This document shows positions 1-8,674 of a stretch of 64,000 bases of DNA, in pieces. The stretch is taken from contig NC_007759.1 in NCBI RefSeq assembly GCF_000013405.1, forward strand, positions 1,551,001 through 1,615,000. The letters run 5' to 3'. How positions within the stretch are numbered: the first letter of the stretch is position 1; the number at the start of each line of letters is the position of its first letter. This DNA comes from Syntrophus aciditrophicus SB (lineage in GTDB: Bacteria; Desulfobacterota; Syntrophia; Syntrophales; Syntrophaceae). A program made the position numbers and the translations under genes. Below the pieces are notes generated by a model. The model was given only the letters and a program-made list of their open reading frames with translations, was not told the DNA's origin and searched no databases.

Positions 1-1349
1 TTCTCCGCACCGGTTTTGTCATCAACTCCGCGCTGCTTAGCCTTTTCGCAGCGGGTCTGAAGGCGGGAAAACCGGTGACGCCAGGCATCTTTCTGCTGTT
101 CCGGCATCGGGGGGGATGTCTTCATGATTCCATCCACGAGTTGTAACGCCCGTTCAAGATTTCCTGTCCGATGTTCATGCCATTTGGCCAGTTCCTCCGC
201 GGCGAAGAGGTCATTCGGATTTTCCTTCAATAGATCCTCCCAGAGGATAACCGCCTTTTCCCACTGGCTGTTTTTTTTATGAATCAGGGAAAGGGCCTGA
301 CGCGCCTCAAGGGACGCCGTTCGCGAAGCGGAACGGGAAGCATCCTCGTATAGGGAACAGGCCGAAAGCTGTCTCCCCCTGTCCAGGAAAAGACGGGCCG
401 CGGCGCAGAGGTCCGAGGGATCATAATGGGAGCAATGACCGTTGGAGTTGAATATCCCCGCCAGATGAACGGTCAGTGCCGCAAGGGCCGTGATGTCCAG
501 ACGGTTGTGCCGGAAGACGTCAAGCAGGGGATGGGGATCGCGAGACCGGAGCCAGTTGAAGTAGCGCATAGGGACTTCGCTACCCGGCAGGTCGTCCTCG
601 CGATAGAATTTCAGAAGAGCCTCCTCCAGGGTAATAAGCCGGCTGTTGCTGATCCGATGGCCGAAAAGACGCCGGGCCGGGTGAAGCAGGTCGAGATGAG
701 GAAGGGCGGTCAGCGGGTTGTCCAGACGGTTCAGGATGTAGCGGGTGGCGAGCAGGTTGATGTCGAAGGATTTGCCGTTGAACGTGACCAGATAACGTTT
801 CGAAGCGGCAATTTTCTGAAGGGCGGCGAGAACGGCCCGTTCTTCCTCGAAACTCCGGGCGAAAAGCTGGCGGACGAGGAAGCGACCATCCGCTTCGAAC
901 CAGCCCACGCCGACAAGAAAGGCCAGAGTTCCCGTTCCACCGGCCAAACCCGTCGTTTCCGTGTCGAGAAAAAGTGCGGTCCGGCTGTCAAAATCGGACA
1001 AGCGGGTGTCGTTGGCCAGGAGAGCCGTCGCTTCCATATCCAGCGTCTCCAGTTCATTAAGCCGGCGGATGCCGTGGGTCTCGGTTCCTTCCAGTAGAGA
1101 GTCGATTCGAAAAAATGCACCCCAGTCGTTGCATTCTTCGCATCCGGTCAGAAGGTCCTGCAGCGCCGGTAATTCCTTTCGGAGACGTCCCGGAGGAAAG
1201 AACTCAGGTGTATCTCCCGGTCGTCGGGATACAATGGCGTCAAGGCGCCGCCGCAGATCGCTGAGCTGTTCCGCTCGATCCGTCGTGTCCGGTTTTGCGG
1301 GCGATTCTTCTTCACCGGTCAGGCGCCGCAGACGGTCCTTGAGGCTCAT
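1..1349 (-). CDS. MrfB/YprB-like DEDD-family exonuclease, 3' part outside window
   Basis: The minus-strand frame opens at an ATG (1349) and stays open to base 1, so about 449 residues are visible and the C-terminus is missing. Residues 129-134 read DTETTG, the exonuclease motif I of DEDD nucleases; FNGKSFD near residue 200 and HNRLDI further on fit motifs II and III. This matches the RNase H-like fold of YprB. The rest is helical and TPR-like, as in Bacillus MrfB. The gene lies 84 bases downstream of the helicase gene at 1434-3851 on the same strand, the same order as mrfA-mrfB, whose products act in mitomycin-lesion repair in B. subtilis. Family assignment is firm; the repair role here is inferred from that pair. 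Confidence 0.82.
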   Translation of the reverse strand, partial: MSLKDRLRRLTGEEESPAKPDTTDRAEQLSDLRRRLDAIVSRRPGDTPEFFPPGRLRKELPALQDLLTGCEECNDWGAFFRIDSLLEGTETHGIRRLNELETLDMEATALLANDTRLSDFDSRTALFLDTETTGLAGGTGTLAFLVGVGWFEADGRFLVRQLFARSFEEERAVLAALQKIAASKRYLVTFNGKSFDINLLATRYILNRLDNPLTALPHLDLLHPARRLFGHRISNSRLITLEEALLKFYREDDLPGSEVPMRYFNWLRSRDPHPLLDVFRHNRLDITALAALTVHLAGIFNSNGHCSHYDPSDLCAAARLFLDRGRQLSACSLYEDASRSASRTASLEARQALSLIHKKNSQWEKAVILWEDLLKENPNDLFAAEELAKWHEHRTGNLERALQLVDGIMKTSPPMPEQQKDAWRHRFSRLQTRCEKAKQRGVDDKTGAE

Positions 1350-1433
1350 GCCTCTCTTCCCATTTCGGTCATACTTTTCGTGCCGTCATTTAACACGTAA
1401 CTATTCCTGTATTCTCGCATTTTAAAAAACGGA

Positions 1434-3851
1434 TCAGTGCAGAGGAATCTCCTCGCTGATCAGGCCGAGGATGGCCAGCGCTGCTTCCTTGCCTGACGGT
1501 CCGACCTCCAGGGTCGGGCCTACGCAACTGGGACAGCCGTGGGTGCAGGGACAGCCTCGAATCAACTGACGGGCCACATTCAGCAGCCGGTCGTGTTCCT
1601 CGAAAAGAAGTTGAGAAAATCCGATGCCGCCGGGATAGGCGTCGAAGAGGAAAAGGGTGGGATCGAAGTCGTCCAGACGAAGAGGGGCTTGAGGATCAGA
1701 GATTGCCGATTTCCGTGATGAGGTTGAGGCGACGGCCCGACCACTTCGGCCGGAAGAAACGAAGAAATCGCCGCTCTTGTCGCCGATGCAGCGGTCGATG
1801 TCGCGGATATCGGCCATCAGGATCATCGCCGCCAGGTGATGCAGGGCGTAAGCGAGACCGGAAAGGCCGTCGAGTATCTCGGCCTGGGTGAAAGGAAGTT
1901 CCCGGAGCAGGTCGCGGGGCAGCGTGAACCAGTAACTCGTCGTATGCATGTCTTTTTCCGGAAGGTTGACGTCGCCGTATCCCAGATTTTCCGCAGTGTA
2001 GAACTTGATTTTCTTGTAGCCCACCACCTTGCGTACCACCTGAACCTCACCGTGCTCCACGAACGCCCGACGAGAGGGCTTCTGCTGAAACTCGTCGATG
2101 ACCCGCACATGGGTGTAGGTCATGGCGTCCGTGTAGTAATCCACATCGACCTTGCGGACGTAGGCCTTCTTCCGCTCCAGGTCCAGCTTGTCAACATGAT
2201 ACTGCTGTGATTCCACCATGTAGATCGCCTCGTCGTGGACGGCGGTAAATGCGCTGTCCCAGTCCACTTCGGCGATGACCACCGGCTTTCCCGTTTCCGT
2301 CGCGTCGATGACCACGACATTTTCAGGATTGATGGATCGCAGGCTGATCTCATCGGCGGGATAGCTTTCCGCAGCCCAGTGCCAGCGCCGGCCTTCCCGG
2401 TGCAGGACGCCCTTTTCCTCCAGGTAGGCGAGCAGTTCCATCAGATCTTCCTTGCCGAAACGCTCTCCCTGTTCGAAGGGGAGTTCGAAGGCTGCGCTTT
2501 TGATGTGATGAAGCAGGATCAAAAGATTGTCGGGGTTGATGCGGCAGAATTCCGGCGAGCGGGCAAAGAAGTAATCCGGATTTTCGGCGAGGAACTGATC
2601 CATCGGGGTGCTGCGGGCAATCAGTAGGGCAAGGCTTTCCCCCTGCCGTCTGCCCGCTCTTCCGGCCTGCTGCCAGGTGCTGGCGATGGATCCGGGATAG
2701 CCCACCATGAAACAGGCTTCCAGATCACCGATGTCGATGCCCAGTTCGAGGGCGTTGGTGCTGACGACGCCCAGGATGGAGCGGCTCCGCAATCCCGCTT
2801 CGATCCGGCGGCGGAGATTCGGAAGATAGCCGCCCCGATAGCCGGTAACGACGCCGTCATCCACCGGAATCTCGCGGCCCCTGTTCACCTGTTCCTTGAG
2901 GTAGTGGGTCAGAATTTCCACATTCAGGCGGCTTGTCGTAAAAACTATGGTCTGGATGCCCTGGCGGATCAGATCGGCGGCCAGGTGGCAGGCCGGGGTC
3001 AGGGCCGACTGCCGGATGCCCAGTTCCCGGTTCACGATGGGCGGATTGTAAAGGATAAAGGTTTTGGCTGACGTCGGGGCTCCACTGGAATCGATGAGAT
3101 GAACGTCTCGCTCCAGGATGCTTTCAGCGTGTTCCCGGGGATTGGCGACCGTGGCCGAACAGCAGACAAATACGGGGTCCTGGCCGTAAAAGCGGCAGAT
3201 CCGGACGAGCCGCCGGATGACGTTGGCCAGATGAGACCCGAAAATCCCTCGATATACATGGAGTTCGTCGATCACGACATAGCGGAGGTTCATGAAGAGC
3301 TTCTGCCACTTCGTGTGATGGGGCAGAATGCCGGCGTGGAGCATATCCGGGTTGGTTACAACCACATGGCCTTGCCTGCGGATGGCCTGACGGGCATCGT
3401 CGGGGGTGTCGCCGTCATAGGTAAAGGTTTTGATGTCCGCCTTCAGTTCCTGGATAAGACCGGAGACTTCGTGCATCTGATCCTGGGCCAGGGCCTTGGT
3501 GGGAAAAAGATAAAGGGCCCGTGTTTCCGGGTTTTCAAGAATCTTCTGGAGCACGGGAAGGTTGTAGCAGAGCGTCTTGCCGCTGGCCGTCGGCGTGACG
3601 AGAACGACATCTCTGCCGTTTCGTATGCATTCAACCGCTTCGGCCTGATGGCTGTAAAGCTCAGAGATGCCGCGTTTCTCCAGAACGGTGCGCAGTCCGG
3701 AATGCATCCATTCCGGGAAGGAAGCGTAACGGCCCGGTGTGGCCGGCCAGTGCCGGGAGGCCGCCACGTTTTCCTGAAAACGCCGGTTCCGCTCCAGTCG
3801 GGACAGCCATTCCCGGAGGGACAGTTTCGTTTCATCCTCTAATCGATTCAT
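1434..3851 (-). CDS. MrfA/YprA-like DEAD/DEAH-box helicase with C-terminal cysteine cluster
   Basis: An 805-residue superfamily 2 helicase. Visible motifs are TPTASGKT (Walker A), DELH (motif II), CCSATVANP (motif III region), and QAGRAGRR (motif VI). The C-terminus carries CPCTHGCPSC, the four-cysteine cluster of the DUF1998 domain found in YprA/MrfA. A longer reading from an ATG at 3956 is open, but only the ATG at 3851 has a ribosome-binding site (AGGAAAG six bases upstream), so I start there. In Bacillus MrfA is a 3'-5' helicase partnered with the exonuclease MrfB; the nuclease gene follows here. The promoter side faces the lipoprotein gene at 4093 divergently. Lhr-type helicases are the nearest alternative, but the cysteine cluster argues for the YprA group. 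Confidence 0.88.
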   Translation of the reverse strand: MNRLEDETKLSLREWLSRLERNRRFQENVAASRHWPATPGRYASFPEWMHSGLRTVLEKRGISELYSHQAEAVECIRNGRDVVLVTPTASGKTLCYNLPVLQKILENPETRALYLFPTKALAQDQMHEVSGLIQELKADIKTFTYDGDTPDDARQAIRRQGHVVVTNPDMLHAGILPHHTKWQKLFMNLRYVVIDELHVYRGIFGSHLANVIRRLVRICRFYGQDPVFVCCSATVANPREHAESILERDVHLIDSSGAPTSAKTFILYNPPIVNRELGIRQSALTPACHLAADLIRQGIQTIVFTTSRLNVEILTHYLKEQVNRGREIPVDDGVVTGYRGGYLPNLRRRIEAGLRSRSILGVVSTNALELGIDIGDLEACFMVGYPGSIASTWQQAGRAGRRQGESLALLIARSTPMDQFLAENPDYFFARSPEFCRINPDNLLILLHHIKSAAFELPFEQGERFGKEDLMELLAYLEEKGVLHREGRRWHWAAESYPADEISLRSINPENVVVIDATETGKPVVIAEVDWDSAFTAVHDEAIYMVESQQYHVDKLDLERKKAYVRKVDVDYYTDAMTYTHVRVIDEFQQKPSRRAFVEHGEVQVVRKVVGYKKIKFYTAENLGYGDVNLPEKDMHTTSYWFTLPRDLLRELPFTQAEILDGLSGLAYALHHLAAMILMADIRDIDRCIGDKSGDFFVSSGRSGRAVASTSSRKSAISDPQAPLRLDDFDPTLFLFDAYPGGIGFSQLLFEEHDRLLNVARQLIRGCPCTHGCPSCVGPTLEVGPSGKEAALAILGLISEEIPLH

Positions 3852-4092
3852 GTCTTTCCTGACTTGACCCACTGCATGCTTCCCGGGGTCAAGAATATAA
3901 TGCAGAGATTGTGCTCCGGCCGTGCGTAAAAGAGCTCCGTGCAGGCTTGATATCATTTTTGATCTGAAATTGGAAATATTGATTGCTTCTGATTCCGGAA
4001 AAACCTCTGGTCGCGCCGTGAAAGAAATTGAGGATCAGTCGAACAGTATGGTAAAAGTAATAAAATTCTGAAAAATGAAAGGAGAACTTGCT

Positions 4093-4977
4093 ATGTTGAA
4101 GAAAACCGTATTTGTAACAATCCTCGTTTTTCTCAGCACCATCGTTCTGCTGGCCTGTGCCGGTGACAACAAACCGGCAGAAATGGCTCTAAAGGCGGCA
4201 GAGGAAGCCGTCAACACAGCCAGGACCGAAGCGGTCAAGTATGTTCCCGATCAGATGCAATCCCTTGAGGATTCTCTTGCCGCCGTGAAAGACAAGTTCG
4301 CCAAGAAGGAATATCAGGCCGTCATCACGGAAGCGAAGGATCTTGCCGGCAAGGCGAAAGAAGTGCTGGAGGCGGCAAAACTCAAGAAGGAGGAAATGAC
4401 CGCTTCCTGGACAAATCTCAGTCAGGAACTTCCCAAGATGGTCGAAACGATGCAGGGTAAGGTTGATCTTCTTGCCAAGTCAAAAAAACTACCTGCTGAT
4501 CTGACGACTGAAAAATTTGACGAGGCGAAAGCTGGTCTTGCCGCTGTAAAGGAAGAATGGGCAAAGGCCATGGAAAGCTTCAATGCCGGTCGTGTCGCCG
4601 ATGCTGTCAATTCAGCGAACGCGATTAAAGAAAAAGCAACGCGGACCATGGGGATCCTCGGTTTGGCAGCCCCTGCTGCTGAGAGTGCCGCGGCGCCTGC
4701 CCCCGCTGCCGAAACTCCCGCTCCTGCCGCCGCCGAACCGGCTGCAGCTGCCGTGGAGACAAAGGATGGCGCCGATAAAGGCGACAAGACACAATGGCTG
4801 CAGAATGCCCTGAACCAACTTGGCGCGGATCCCAAATTGACCGTTGACGGGCGCTTTGGCCCGGCCACGCGAAGAGCGGTGATGAAATTTCAAACCACAG
4901 CGGGAATTCCTGCCGACGGCAAAGCGGGCCCTGCAACAGAGGCTGCAATCAAGGAGAAACTCGCAAAAGTCAGGTAA
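4093..4977 (+). CDS. Lipoprotein with helical stalk, Ala/Pro linker and peptidoglycan-binding domain
   Basis: 294 residues from the ATG at 4093, preceded by AAAGGAG; an upstream in-frame ATG at 4075 lacks such a site. Residues 1-21 are a lipoprotein signal ending in LLAC, so Cys22 would be lipidated. The mature part is a charged helical region (about 25-195), then an alanine/proline-rich low-complexity linker (about 195-225), then a C-terminal peptidoglycan-binding domain with LQNALNQLG, VDGRFGPATRRAV and FQ. This arrangement tethers the envelope to the cell wall from a lipid anchor. It is a single-gene unit: mrfA lies divergently upstream and a strong terminator follows. The helical part matches no family I can name. 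Confidence 0.85.
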   Translation: MLKKTVFVTILVFLSTIVLLACAGDNKPAEMALKAAEEAVNTARTEAVKYVPDQMQSLEDSLAAVKDKFAKKEYQAVITEAKDLAGKAKEVLEAAKLKKEEMTASWTNLSQELPKMVETMQGKVDLLAKSKKLPADLTTEKFDEAKAGLAAVKEEWAKAMESFNAGRVADAVNSANAIKEKATRTMGILGLAAPAAESAAAPAPAAETPAPAAAEPAAAAVETKDGADKGDKTQWLQNALNQLGADPKLTVDGRFGPATRRAVMKFQTTAGIPADGKAGPATEAAIKEKLAKVR

Positions 4978-4999
4978 TTTAAACGTATGCCGAAGAGAT

Positions 5000-5035
5000 A
5001 AAGGAAAAGGCGGCACAAAAGCCGCCTTTTCCTTT
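5000..5035 (+). terminator. Rho-independent terminator after the lipoprotein gene
   Basis: A perfect 15-bp inverted repeat (5000-5014 and 5021-5035) encloses a six-base loop, with an A/G-rich 5' arm and a T-rich 3' arm. It sits 23 bases after the lipoprotein stop. The symmetry could let it work on the opposite strand for the methyltransferase gene as well. Confidence 0.85.
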
Positions 5036-5190
5036 CTGTCGCATAAGTTCGGATTTGTTTATTGACATTTGGCAGCGGAAGTCAAAGGAAAGTTGCTGCA
5101 AAGCGCGATTGGCTCATCCCCGCCAAACAAGCTGATTTATTTGCTCAGTGAATTGCTCTTTTAACCGGGAGAGACTTGAGAGTATTAAGT

Positions 5191-6135
5191 CTAAACCTTG
5201 ATCAGAATCAAATATTCGTACAGAAAAAGATCCTCGAGGAAATGGAAAATAATCTCATGACTTTCCTCGGCAATCTTCCGGGACTCCAACAGGGCCAGCA
5301 GCGCGTCCGAATAGCGAATCTCCAGGAAATCGGCGAAAGGACCACGGAGGACCCGGTAGTGGAACGCTTCCGCTACCTGCTGCAGATGGGACATCTTAAT
5401 CGTGTATTCGTCATGACCCTTGAGGGCGATACGCTGAGGGCTGTCTGAAGTCTCGATAAAAATATACCGGGCAAAGTGCTCCGGGACGGACGCCTCGCAG
5501 CTGTGTTCTCCGAGAAAGATTGCGGGAACCCCCGCACGGCAAAGTTTTTCCACGGATTCGACGGCGCCGAGATTGAAAGAAAACGTCGATGTTCTGGGGC
5601 GGCCGAGAGAATAAAAATCATAAAGTCGACGTATTCTCTGCAACGGACCATCCAGAGCGTCCGGGGAAAGACTCGGGTCCAGAATTTCAGCGGGCACATC
5701 CACTGCAGTGGGAAAATCACCCAGGATTTCATTCAGCATGGCCAGTTCGATGCCTTCCAGCTGGGCGTCATCCAATTCCAGGAAGTCGGCTTCCCGGAAC
5801 ATCACATCGAAATCCTTGAGCGCTTCCTTCTGCTTTTCCAGCAAGGCCGGAGAAATGTCCACCATGAGAGGCCGCAGGTGTGGATTGCATTCCAGGAATT
5901 CCCTCATGAGATAACCATAGCCTCCACCGACTTCGAGAATCCGGGATATTTCGGAAAGAGGAAAAAACCCGGCAAGATAATCATAAAGGTGCCGACCGTA
6001 GGAAGAGGGGTCTTTCAGGACCGACCGGCAGGGGCTGTCCTGCGGATAAAGGGCGTTGCTTACCGTCATCTCCCAGCCGAGGGTATTCAATTTCCCACGG
6101 TGATAATCCGCAGTCAAATTCAAGGTAAAGGGCAT
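5191..6135 (-). CDS. SAM-dependent methyltransferase-like protein
   Basis: 314 residues. LEVGGGYGYL (67-76) is a class I methyltransferase motif I and MVDIS (91-95) is the expected acidic motif II region. LNEILGDFP near residue 134 and the long C-terminal half with FNLGAVESVEKL resemble the MidA/NDUFAF7 group, but I would not press that assignment. The start has an excellent site, GAGGAG, inside the last codons of the upstream gene; only one base separates the two reading frames, so translation is probably coupled. It is the last gene of the minus-strand run that begins at 11727. The substrate is unknown. Confidence 0.72.
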   Translation of the reverse strand: MPFTLNLTADYHRGKLNTLGWEMTVSNALYPQDSPCRSVLKDPSSYGRHLYDYLAGFFPLSEISRILEVGGGYGYLMREFLECNPHLRPLMVDISPALLEKQKEALKDFDVMFREADFLELDDAQLEGIELAMLNEILGDFPTAVDVPAEILDPSLSPDALDGPLQRIRRLYDFYSLGRPRTSTFSFNLGAVESVEKLCRAGVPAIFLGEHSCEASVPEHFARYIFIETSDSPQRIALKGHDEYTIKMSHLQQVAEAFHYRVLRGPFADFLEIRYSDALLALLESRKIAEESHEIIFHFLEDLFLYEYLILIKV

Positions 6136-6136
6136 C

Positions 6137-6661
6137 TTACTCCTCTTCTTCTTTTCCTTCGGGAATCAGGGTTTGGAGAACCAGCGAAACCGTATCCTTA
6201 TGGTCGATCAGGAGCAGTTTGATATTTCGCTCCTGACCAAAAAGGATGCGGCCGAGTTCCGATGCGGGGATGTCAAGCCTGCAGACCAGCAGCCGGGGGC
6301 TGTGATCCCTGGCCAGCCATTCGACGCTCCGGTAAAAGCGCTCTGTACCATCATTGGCGGTCAGGATCAATCGTGAAATGCGTTTTCCCACAAAGAGGCC
6401 CTGCTCCTTCTCCATCTTCTGCAAACCATGCCGTTCTCTGGCCAGGATTTCCTCTGCCGCATCCAGACCGATACGCAGGTGGCCGCGTCTTTCCGCGGCA
6501 TTCAATGCTGAAGCAAGGGCGGAGGTAACTGTCAGAACAGGAACGACGAGCTCGCCTTTCTCCCGGATTTTCTGTACTCGAGCGAAAAGAGCCGTCCGGA
6601 GAGTCTCTTCGCCCTGAGACGCTTGAAATTTTCTTGGGAAAAGCGCTTTTTCGGACTTCAT
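6137..6661 (-). CDS. Conserved-looking protein of unknown function
   Basis: 174 residues, soluble, highly charged (many Glu and Arg), with a helical N-terminal half and an alternating hydrophobic second half (RISRLILTA, RLLVCRLDI, IKLLLIDH). The tail is acidic (GKEEEE), and its codons also provide the ribosome-binding site of the next gene. It starts five bases after the DUF493 stop and ends one base before the methyltransferase start, so it is surely translated with them. No signal peptide, membrane segment or catalytic motif is visible, and I do not recognise the family. Confidence 0.7.
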   Translation of the reverse strand: MKSEKALFPRKFQASQGEETLRTALFARVQKIREKGELVVPVLTVTSALASALNAAERRGHLRIGLDAAEEILARERHGLQKMEKEQGLFVGKRISRLILTANDGTERFYRSVEWLARDHSPRLLVCRLDIPASELGRILFGQERNIKLLLIDHKDTVSLVLQTLIPEGKEEEE

Positions 6662-6666
6662 CAGAT

Positions 6667-6945
6667 TTACAGGACGATCCGGATGGCCGGGTGCCGCATC
6701 AGGGCTTCATATATGGACAATCGCTGATTGTCACTGTAAAGAGTGATCTCCAGAGAAAAACTGTGATATTTCCCTTTTGAACTGCTTCTGGAATAATGAA
6801 CCTCGCAGGGTCGCTGCTGCATGACTTCATCGATTGCTTCCAGGACCCGGTCGCGATCTCTGCCTATCACCTTGTATGTCCAGAGGCATGGATATCTGAT
6901 CTCGGGTTTTGAGTAAAACGGATTGATAAACATTTTGTTATTCAT
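6667..6945 (-). CDS. DUF493 (YbeD-like) small protein
   Basis: 92 residues from the ATG at 6945, preceded by AGGAG with four-base spacing. A longer reading from 7026 would overlap the upstream gene and has no better site. YPCLWTYKVIGRD, the central HSFSLEITLYSDNQR and the final HPAIRIVL give the ferredoxin-like alpha/beta pattern of DUF493/YbeD, and the length fits. The molecular role of this family is not established; E. coli YbeD sits near lipoate genes, which are absent here. It follows the thiamine-diphosphate enzyme gene by 58 bases. Confidence 0.78.
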   Translation of the reverse strand: MNNKMFINPFYSKPEIRYPCLWTYKVIGRDRDRVLEAIDEVMQQRPCEVHYSRSSSKGKYHSFSLEITLYSDNQRLSIYEALMRHPAIRIVL

Positions 6946-7003
6946 GAGACTCCTGTCCGTAAAACCCACTCCTGAGAAGGAAGAGTCTTCGGAATTGAAA
7001 TTT

Positions 7004-8584
7004 TTAAAATGAAGGCTGCAGAACAAGTTCGATCAGATGAGGCCCGGGTTCAGCCATGGCCCGGTAAAAGGCGGATGAAAATTCTTCCACGGTGGTGACG
7101 GAGATGGCCGGTACGCCGAATCCCAGACTGAGCCGCACCCAGTCTATATCCGGATTACGTAGATCGATCAGAGAGGATGCCTCCGTTCCGGTCACAGAAT
7201 GACCTGCCCGTCTCATTTCCATCCGGATAATGTTGTAGCTTCGGTTGGAGCAGATAAGAGTTGTGACATTGAGGTTCTCCCGTGCCTGCGTCCAGAGGGC
7301 CTGAAGGGTATACAGGGCGCTGCCGTCTGCCTGAAAATTGATTACGGGTCGTTCGGGGCAGGCTATGGCGGCCCCTGTGGCGCTTGGGATGCCCTGACCG
7401 ATTGCGCCGCCGGTCAGGTTGATAAGGGTATGCGGCGCCAGGCTCGTTGCGAGGGAATAATAGGCTGAACCCGACGTCAGAGACTCATCGACGACAATGG
7501 CATTTTCTGGCTGCAGTGCTGTCAGCGCGAGGCAGGTCTTTTCAGCTGTCAGGACGCCTCCGGGAAGTTCCGGATAACGTAGAGATGCCATGTAGGGTGC
7601 TTTGCCTGGTGGAGAAGGAGGAGAATCCAGCGCTTCGGCAAGACATTCCAGCGCTGCCGCTGCATCCTGAAAAGCCGTTCCGATGTGAACGCGCCGCTGA
7701 TCTGAAGTCAGAAGTCTGCCTGGCATGTCCTGATAACCGAAAAAGGCCACGGGTTCCCGTGCTCCCGCAAAGACAAATGCTTCATAGCCGGACAGCATCG
7801 CCGCTGCATGTTCGGGGAAATAGGGAATTTTCTGAACGATTGGAAAGCCGGCGCCCCGTTCCATGCGGGCGGGGAAAACATCAGTCAGAAGGTCGCAACC
7901 CGTCGATGCCGCGACGCGTGCCGCAGCATGGAGACCCGCTTTCCACAGCGCCCTGCCGCCCAGGAAAAGCGCCTTTCGTGAGGTCGAACGCAGGAGTTTT
8001 GCCGCTTCTTCAATGGATTCCGAATCGACGGGATCGAAGCGAAAACCGGCAGCGTGTATCTCGGAAGGCGGAATTTCCGCCCATGCGTGGTCACTGGGCA
8101 GAATGAGACTGGCTATCAGGCCGGATAAGGCAGCGGATATCCCCTCCGCGGCATCGTGAGAGATCCTGTCCGATGATTGGTTTGTTCGCTGCCACCTCGA
8201 AACGGTGCCCACCAGGGCTTCCACGTCCATGTTGAGCAGCGGATCCGACGGGCGGTGCCAGGAGGCATGGTCACCGACAACGTTGAATATGGGTGACCCA
8301 GCGCGGCGGGCATTATGAAAATTGGCGACGGCGTTGGCAAATCCCGGTCCAAGATGCAGCAGGGTCATGGCCGGCTTCTCCTTCATCCGGGCGTATCCAT
8401 CGGCCGCGCCGCTGCATCCTCCTTCAAACAGGCACAGAATCGGCCGCACTCCGGGAACTTTCTCCAGGGCGCGGACTACGGGAAGTTCCGTTGTGCCCGC
8501 GTTGGCGAAACAGACTTCAATCCCCGCCTTTACCGCGGTCATGATAAGACTTTCAGCGCCGGTCATGAAGATATTGCCTTTCAA
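7004..8584 (-). CDS. Thiamine-diphosphate-dependent enzyme, acetolactate synthase/benzoylformate decarboxylase-like
   Basis: 526 residues with the three-domain layout of the superfamily: N-terminal pyrimidine-binding domain with the catalytic Glu54 in LFEGG and GAADGYARM, a central domain, and a C-terminal pyrophosphate-binding domain. The cofactor motif, normally GDG followed by NN or N about 27 residues on, reads QADGSALYTLQ (418-428) and later SNRSYN, so the first Gly is Ala. This subgroup is usually annotated as acetolactate synthase large subunit, but no ilvN regulatory subunit or other branched-chain gene is nearby, so real acetolactate synthesis is doubtful. AAGGA precedes the ATG. Decarboxylase or carboligase activity on an unknown 2-oxo acid is the safe reading. 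Confidence 0.78.
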   Translation of the reverse strand: MKGNIFMTGAESLIMTAVKAGIEVCFANAGTTELPVVRALEKVPGVRPILCLFEGGCSGAADGYARMKEKPAMTLLHLGPGFANAVANFHNARRAGSPIFNVVGDHASWHRPSDPLLNMDVEALVGTVSRWQRTNQSSDRISHDAAEGISAALSGLIASLILPSDHAWAEIPPSEIHAAGFRFDPVDSESIEEAAKLLRSTSRKALFLGGRALWKAGLHAAARVAASTGCDLLTDVFPARMERGAGFPIVQKIPYFPEHAAAMLSGYEAFVFAGAREPVAFFGYQDMPGRLLTSDQRRVHIGTAFQDAAAALECLAEALDSPPSPPGKAPYMASLRYPELPGGVLTAEKTCLALTALQPENAIVVDESLTSGSAYYSLATSLAPHTLINLTGGAIGQGIPSATGAAIACPERPVINFQADGSALYTLQALWTQARENLNVTTLICSNRSYNIIRMEMRRAGHSVTGTEASSLIDLRNPDIDWVRLSLGFGVPAISVTTVEEFSSAFYRAMAEPGPHLIELVLQPSF

Positions 8585-8674
8585 GTTTTCCTTTTATCTT
8601 TTTGATTTTGGGTAAATCAGGGTATCTTATCCGGAGGTCTTCTCTCGGGAACAGCTTGATGAATCTCATCAGTT

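Noticed and set aside
3852-3956. 35-residue N-terminal extension of the MrfA-like helicase
   Set aside because: No ribosome-binding site at the upstream ATG, while the ATG at 3851 has one at ideal distance.
4670-4760. Ala/Pro-rich repeat as a DNA repeat or mobile element
   Set aside because: It is the low-complexity linker of the lipoprotein, in frame and with varied codons.
7447-8106. 219-codon plus-strand open frame
   Set aside because: It is entirely antisense to the thiamine-diphosphate enzyme gene and arises from its high-GC codons.
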